Shown: positions 57,126 to 64,000 of the stretch, piece by piece
Layout: each line of letters begins with the position of its first letter
Numbering within the stretch: the stretch's first letter is position 1
Source: Sipunculus nudus
Taxonomy: Eukaryota > Annelida > Sipuncula > Golfingiida > Sipunculidae
Assembly: GCA_026874595.1 (NCBI GenBank)
Contig: CM049309.1
Coordinates: 50,998,079 to 51,062,078, forward strand
DNA length: 64,000 nt
Direction: 5' to 3'
The notes under the pieces: generated by a model
Databases searched by the model: none
Seen by the model: only the letters and a program-made list of their open reading frames with translations
Told to the model about the DNA's origin: nothing
Position numbers and translations under genes: made by a program

Positions 57126-58857
57126 CGCCTGTGTACGGGCGAACGTGCAGGCATGAGAAAACGTTTAATTATTAAAAAGAACCTCTCAATTAGCTAACAA
57201 AATGAACAATTTAGGGACGCGTTTTGGTACGTTTGCTCGAGAACAAAACATTCGCACCATCATGTGGCGTTACTGCCAATTATTTCAGGGACTATTTTTT
57301 GTGATTTTAATCAACCAAGCATTCTTTGTTTGTTAAATAATTCCGATTGATCTTCCTATTAAATAAAATGAAGACTATATTAGGATCTGACTACTTTCAA
57401 TTAACAAAATTAAGAACCCGAAAAAAATTGATTACTTTGTTTGGAGAATATGGGATACGGCGATGCGCCCGCTCACACACGTGATCGGAGATTAAAAATT
57501 TGATAATTTTGCAGTGACTATTAGATTTTCATATTTCAGAGATAATGACTCGGTTGATTATCCGTTGCCCTATGTATTGGAGATTCTCACTTGGATTGTA
57601 TTACTAATTATGTGCACTGCTTTGTTGTTCTAATTGCTTAGTGAGTAATGAAAACAAATCAGATCATCATTCTTTACGCATTTTTCATCTTTCCATCGAC
57701 AGGTGTTTTTCGTATAAACTAGACCAAAGTTCATAAAAAAGCCGCGGCTCCCTGTTTTGAATCAATCCCTGCCGTTACCGAATTGATCAATCACTTTGGC
57801 TTTTTTAATGATTATTTCTCAGAGAGGTGAAAAAAATGCTTGTTTAAGCGATTTATTAATAATGAATAACTAACTTTAAGGTTAGCATGAAACAGCCATT
57901 TCCGCCTACGACACCATTTCCCCATACCCCCCTCAGGCCAATAAACCGTCTGTGTCCCTTGCTGCGCCCCCAACACGGGTTCCCGATTAGAACGACAAGG
58001 AGATCGAAAATACACCAGAGGGGCCAGTAAGAGTCTGTCTCCATCTTGGCACGCTCTGCACATTTTACTCTAAATTCATGACACTGAGAGAAAATAAATT
58101 TGTGAAGATAATAAAACTTTAAATTGAAATGATGTTAACATACTTATAAAGTAAACTATATATGTATAAGATGTTGGACTTGGCCAAACTCAGGATGGTA
58201 TGTGCTGAAACGTTATCAGAGTTTGAGAGATATAACTACATCTTGAATATTTTTAACCCTATCTACAGAAAAACCGAAACTTTGATAATGAGTATGTAGT
58301 ATCCTGGCTTTAAGGATATCTTTTATACATAAAGCTGTAACACAAAGCTTTCCTAATCAAAGCCTTCCATTTTATTTACACACAAAAAAATCTGCAAAAA
58401 GCAAATATTACAATAGAATGGATATATATGAGGGCGTACGAAAAACTGTTACATAATTGGATTCTCAGTTTGAATGCATATTTGAAGACGCGTAGGCCAA
58501 ACACATGTAATCGTTATTTGTACAAGTACTTTAAATGTAAATGTCTGAAGAAAACATCAGTTGATTGACTAGAGCTTTTGGTGAGCGGGAATGGCGGGAG
58601 GTGGGGGTGTCGTCTGCTAGAGGGATCAATGATTGGACTAAAAATTGGTATCAGCCACATCCATGTGGTCGGAACCATGTGAGATGGGGCTTACTGGTAG
58701 CCTGTACGTAATATCAAATTATATTTTTAAATATTATCTATTTATATGTATATTTATTCTATATTTATATATAAATATCAGCATTCTTACACTGGCCATT
58801 ATTGGCCTAATAATGAAATGTATTAGATAAAGGACACATTTATCAGAATTATATCCA
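57126..58857. other. Unassigned; one minus-strand frame noted
   Basis: The minus-strand frames at 57812-58063 include a start METDSYWPLWCIFDLLVVLIG that resembles a signal or membrane segment, but I find no splice partner or domain. Near 58662-58698 TGTGGTCGGAACCATGTGAG recalls a piece of the foldback right arm (TGTGGTCACACT..ACCATGTAAG). Confidence 0.4.
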
Positions 58858-59440
58858 CTATAAAGATTGTATCGCTATATCTCTTGGTTGGTGTTTTTAT
58901 AAAGTTTCAATTGTTAAAACGTTATATTGCCGTTTCTTTCATCTCTACTTATCGTCACATGCAATAGCTCTGATTTCTGTTTTTCTGGAGTTTATTATAA
59001 GGTTTCAAAAAAAAATTTAGATTAACGTTTGTTTGAACCCCAACTATCGTCACATGCTATAGCACGGATCTGTTTTTTTTCTAGGTAGGTGTATTTATAG
59101 AGGTTTAAATGATAAAAGTTTAGATTCCCTTTTTTATCCCTACCTATCATCACATGCAAAAGATCGTAATTCTGGGGTTTTCATGTGGTTTCAACGATAA
59201 ATCTTGAGATTCACGTTTGCTTGATCCCTACCTATATACAGTAGATCGTATCTTTGTGTTTCTGGGTAGGCGTATTTAAAAGGTTTCAATTATAAAACTT
59301 TAGATTTACGTTTTTTTATCTCTATACCTATCGTCACATGCAATAGATCATATCTCTGTATTTCTGGGTTGCGGTTTTTGTAAGGTTTCAGTGATAAACC
59401 TATAGATTCACGTACGTTTGATCCCTACCTTTCGTCAATT
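58858..59440 (+). repeat. ~95-bp tandem array, about 6 copies
   Basis: Each unit carries TATCGTCACATGCAATAG, then TTTCTGGGTAGG, AAGGTTTCAAT, TAAAAC, TTAGATTCACGTTTG and ATCCCTACC. The CGTCACATGC landmark or its variants fall near 58953, 59047, 59148, 59232, 59330 and 59434, so unit length varies between 84 and 104 bp. No open frame persists through it. Confidence 0.85.
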
Positions 59441-62400
59441 ACATATTTAATAGAGAAAAGCAAAAATTAAATGGACGTCATTTTTCAACTTATATTTGTC
59501 ATTTGTCTCTGTTGGATGGTTTATAAGACCTTGACTGTTCTTATTACTCAGAAAGCGAATGTTTTTGGAAAATCGCGATAATGTCTGGACCCTGGTCAGC
59601 GGTTTATACACAATACTTAAGTTAGTCAACCCTATTCTCTTCAGAAATGCAAATCTTGTAAAAAAAAAACTCCCCTATTGGTGAAATTATCAACTGATCT
59701 CCTGGCTTATAAATAATATATCACTTTGAAATATCCATACGTTCTAATAGCCATATTACGTAAAACACAAAGACCTTAAATAAACACTTCATTTATCAAT
59801 GTTATCCTAGTTTAAAAACATAGAACGTTAGGTCGTAGATGGTTTTAAACCAAGCATAACTATGTATCATGTCGATACTGTAAGTCTAAACCGTACACAG
59901 TAACGGCTAATTGACATGAAGTCTTACCTTGTTAAGGTAGTCCAGGTGAGTTGCCGAGAGGCAAAAGTGGCTTTCCGCGAGAAATTAATGAAATCCACTG
60001 GAAGACCGCGTTGGTCTTATAATAAGTTCACTGGAAATGGCTACTGCGTGCCAGTTCAAGCTAGGAGAATGTTATTGGAAACACCGGCTTGTAAAGCACG
60101 CCGTCAGAACTAGAAATCATCCGTTCGGAATTTAACGCCGGATTTATTTTTGTCAAATAGAGCTCTCCCCGCGATGGAGACCTCATTAGATAGGTAGTTT
60201 GTATATCCGCAAGGTCCGCACGCCGGCGGTTACTGTAACAGACAATAACATGTATGACCAGCTGACCACTGGAGGCTGATGTTCAGGCCCGCTTGCCGCC
60301 TGTTATAGAAGTAAATTAGCGTCTGCGAGTATCTGACCTACCTTTCATGATCAGGTTTCCCTCGGGAATGAAAAGGATTTACCTGTCTCCTGTTGAAAAT
60401 AAGGCCAAATTAAGGTTCATATCAAAAGCCAATACAGCCAGTTATTAAATTTCGTGTTCCTTCTTGTTGTGTGGAAACAAATGGTAGGTCCTGCACGGCC
60501 GATACCTAATATCTGCATGGTCAAACTAATCTGACATTATCTCCAACAGCACAGGTGTTGTCATCGGCGTTGTCTTTCTATGTTTCCTGGTGCTATGATT
60601 GAACTTCCATACACTATATCCTATATTTAAACGAGTCATAGAATTTCGTTTCAATTTATTAAACCTTTTGGGATATTTTCGGGATATACAAACAGAAAAC
60701 AGCTGGGTATTTATACCTTCAGCGGCTGTGACGAGGTTATGACGTCGACACAGAAATGACGTCACAATGGAAAATTAGTGTAATAATGTTTCATTGATAA
60801 CAACCTAAAAGACCTTCTCCACGAGCATGCGCACTGCACATAACTGTCGTCTGCTGTGTTTCCAGTCCTCTGAATTAGGATTACGGATTGTTAGATGATA
60901 GCAAATACATGCCACAAATACAGAAAAACAGAAACCTCACCTCTAACGATGAGACAGAATTCTATAACTTTCATCATTTGAAATACATTGGAAGGTCTCT
61001 ATTTTGTTTATATAACAGACCCGAATTGGTTGTGTCAATGGTCGTTAACAGATTTAGTAAAGGTCTATAATAATAATATATAATGCTTACGTTAACTTGG
61101 AATGATTTCTTGTTTTAGTACACCTGAAACAAACTTTAATCTGGGACTTTCCAATCTATAACTCTCAATAGGATCACCTTGCGCCCTTCCATTTCTTCAA
61201 ATGGTGCTTGCTGTAAATATCTCGACACGTTTTAAATGAACTTAAACTGTGAGCAGATATTCTTTACGGAAGAACATGGGCATAGGAACAGGTGGTTATT
61301 AGTTGGGCGGTTCGGGTAAAGTCTGGAACGCATCTGGTTACGAATCCAGTCGTTGGCGGGTCAAGGTATGCGCTCTATAAATTAAATCCATATTTTTTTT
61401 GTATATTAAGACTTACGTTTTCTTTTAATCCGGCGTCATATCGTTCTGGATCTGATCTTCACATGCCCGGGGACCAAACAAGTCACATCAAGAATTTCAT
61501 ACCCGGGTTGTATAGCCATCAAAATTGTATCTTTGATACCTTGTGTGTGGTATTCTGGGGACATTTTCCGTACAGAAACTGTAGTCAATCAGTGTCTCAT
61601 GTTTATCTAAGTGCAGCTGCATACATCTGTCCCAGTCAATAACATACTGTGAGTACAAGCTGATTTTCCTTATGTGAAACTAAGTCCAGTAAGCCCACAA
61701 AGGAATAAGATTACATGAACGCCCCTTGGGCAAAATACAGATCCGCAGCAAATACTCATGTGTACCTCAAATGTTCTCAAATTATCAGTGGGGATTTAGG
61801 GTCTCAGTCGGACCTAATTAGGAGGATTCCGCTTTGGTTTGCTTCACAGCATATATAGATAATACTTAAGAGGTATCTTGATACTGTTGTACTAATTATA
61901 CAGCCAGAGTACGGTTTCAGATGACTAACCATGATATCCTATAGGTAACCCTGTCTATTATCAGAGGAGGAAGATATTCCAATGACAGAACATTAGCCCC
62001 CTTGATACGTTTGAAATTGGTTGCCTTATAAATACTTTATAGGCAGTTAAGTAATACTAAATAATGTCTCATGTTTGACTAGTAAATCATGGCTTCAAGT
62101 TGTATATTGAAAAAAAAATCAGAATTTCATCAATATGGGGGTCTAATTTGCACATTATACATTAAAATATACATCGAAGCCTTATTTATATGGTATTTAT
62201 GAATTTTTAACAAAAAAATCAAGAGAAACATTTTTACGTGTTTGCAGGGTTAGTTCTTGATATACTGAAAGTTGTCATTTCATATTTAATTTTTGATTCT
62301 CCATACTGGCAACTGGATCACATCCGCGTTATATGTCCTACATGCATGAATCCTGAGGCAAAATAAGGACACATCTTCATGCTGTCCAATCTCTGGCAGC

Positions 62401-63048
62401 TACGCTTTCAGAAACTTTGATTCATCTTGCCACTCTGACGTCTATTTCATGAATATCCAAGAAGGCAATTGAACCAATCAAATGACCCGAGTACATGCAC
62501 TTGTTTTACGGGGCTGCCGGAGCAGAGCTGATGCAATTATAGACTAAACACTAAGCATTGCCGAGAGGACATTGAGAATCTTTCCAATCAAACAAAGCCA
62601 TTTTAGCCTTCCCCTTTCCCGGTTATGTTTTCTTATTCAGACGGCGTAAGAAATGTGTATCACTTGCATTTGTTTCATTGGATTTGATAAGCAGTTGTGA
62701 TTTTGGCAGGAAACTTGCAGACTTGTTCATTAATCATGAAATAGACTCTTGAGCGGCTCGATGACTCAAGGTTCTGAATGTGTAGCACCCAGGGGTTTGA
62801 TAGGATGAAGATGAGTGAATGAAGCATTGAATACTTAAACAAACAGGTAATCACGAAGACTTATTCAAAGATATTGTAAGATGAAGGGTGATTTGGATAA
62901 CTGAAGCACAACGTTGTTGAAGAACACTTCGATCGAACTTCCTCAATTAGTCAGAGTGATACAAAATAGTATTTAAGTGAACCTTAGAGGAGGGATCGTA
63001 TTAAATTAGTGCTATCGACATATAAAGCTATATTATAAATGTGTTATG
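59441..63048. other. Unassigned sequence
   Basis: No gene recognised. A weak tRNA-like stretch at about 61295-61370 (TAGTTGGGCGGTTCGG, then a possible anticodon arm around TTACGAA) lacks a good B-box. Frames at 59916-60113 and 61292-61642 have no recognisable domain. Confidence 0.4.
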
Positions 63049-63261
63049 CTATACAAATGCCATTATGTATGTACTATAAAACCTGTCTCTTCGAAGGCAT
63101 TGTAAAATAAATACACTAAAACGACCTGAGGATATAGCTGCCAAGACAATATTTCGCTCCAGGCTTCGTCCACTGCATACATCACAGGAACTAATTAATG
63201 TATCGTACGAGATTATCAGAATTAGCGCCCACAGCATCGCAATACGTGTTGCCAAAGTCAC
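63049..63261 (-). CDS. Signal-peptide-like short frame (weak)
   Basis: A 70-residue minus-strand frame starts MTLATRIAMLWALILIISYD, then TLISSCDVCSGRSLE. The first 25 residues have the charge and hydrophobic core of a signal peptide, with CxxC soon after. The rest is unremarkable, and no splice donor stands out before the stop. It may be the first exon of a secreted protein or a chance frame. Confidence 0.15.
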   Translation of the reverse strand: MTLATRIAMLWALILIISYDTLISSCDVCSGRSLERNIVLAAISSGRFSVFILQCLRRDRFYSTYIMAFV

Positions 63262-64000
63262 AGGGCTTAGTGCTATAAAGGTGAAAAGGTAGTTATTTAT
63301 TTGTAATCAAGGTGATTACACGTCCTTTAATGAAACGTTGTTATTTAAAAAAAATACTCTATTTAACACATCATAAATGATATATAAATCATTTTTATAT
63401 GACCAAATGTGACATAATTTTTTTATGACAACTGAGCAATTAATCAACTAAGACCGAGGATATGTGAAACAGTTTAAATACTGAGAGTGTCTCAGTATAA
63501 TACAAATTAAAATCATTACTGACGTTTTGAAACAATATCGCAATTTTTAAGATCAACTCTTGATAACATATTTTCAAAAGACTACAAATTGTCTCTCTAA
63601 ATTATTACTTTACGTATCACAAGGTATATGTTGAAAATGGAACGTTTGGAACACTTAAACAGCCAAGAGGTAATCATATCTATAAATATGAAAATACATA
63701 TTTATTAAGTTTTGGCAATTTCAGGGAATAGTACAATATTAACGTATACTCGCGTGACCCGAAATGGATTATAAACAATGCCTGGCCAACTAGAGACCAT
63801 TGGGTATGCCTCCAAAACCCTCCAAATATCCTTTTCCAGTGTTATCTGACTCTGAATCAGGCCTACTCATTCAATTTTCCTCGCAATTTTTTTGTTATTT
63901 TTTAGAAATCATTATAAAAGTTAAAAAATAATTATGAATGTTTGTGAAAAGGCTTGAATACCCTTTCATGACCGTTAAATTAAAGTAAGAGCAGTGACGA
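63262..64000. other. Unassigned A+T-rich sequence
   Basis: No gene or repeat recognised. Confidence 0.45.

Noticed and set aside
61295-61370. Possible tRNA-Arg(ACG)-like SINE head
   Set aside because: An A-box-like stretch and an anticodon-arm-like stem are visible, but no B-box of acceptable quality follows.

Overview
This window looks like non-coding DNA of an animal nuclear genome, most likely a lophotrochozoan and probably a mollusc (an inference). It is A+T rich by eye, full of (TA)n, (GA)n and (CT)n microsatellites, and almost free of long open frames. It carries tRNA-derived and LTR retroelement debris, DNA-transposon relics and several tandem arrays. The one firm protein-coding exon has an intact signal peptide, an in-frame upstream stop and a consensus GTAAGT donor. 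It is the first coding exon of a natriuretic-peptide-receptor-like gene (receptor guanylate cyclase / NPR-C type ligand-binding domain), on the minus strand at 35687-36422. No later exon of that gene was recognised in the 35 kb downstream of it, so its first intron probably runs past the left edge of the window. Small exons could have been missed.

Layout. 0-1.4 kb: two Tc1/mariner-type MITEs abut and share one TA. 3-5.6 kb: diverged direct repeats of one family with an ACGCGT-centred palindrome. 5.6-17.4 kb: mostly featureless, with microsatellites and short duplications. 17.48-20.2 kb: a 3.6-copy tandem array of a ~750-775 bp unit carrying a conserved SINE-tail motif. 20.2-20.86 kb: an array of miniature LTR elements (TRIM-like) with primer-binding site, polypurine tract and a tRNA-like A-box/B-box promoter inside the LTR. 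21.5-23.9 kb: a 28-bp minisatellite with higher-order duplications. 28.04-28.86 kb: a solo LTR with a 4-bp target duplication, TATA box and polyadenylation signals. 30.9-31.3 kb: a minus-strand tRNA-derived SINE. 35.7-36.7 kb: the receptor exon and a possible 5' UTR exon start. 41.4-45.2 kb: a direct-repeat pair flanking a dead LINE fragment. 47.8-48.6 kb: a second dead LINE with reverse-transcriptase motifs. 53.7-56.5 kb: a long-inverted-repeat (foldback-type) element filled with a ~115-bp array of GTGGTCAC palindromes. 58.86-59.44 kb: a ~95-bp tandem array. The rest is unassigned.

No pathway or operon-like cooperation between genes can be read here. The main interest is the repeat biology, above all the miniature LTR elements whose LTRs contain a tRNA-like RNA polymerase III promoter. 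All coordinates were read by eye, so repeat boundaries may be off by several bases. No alignment or database search was run.
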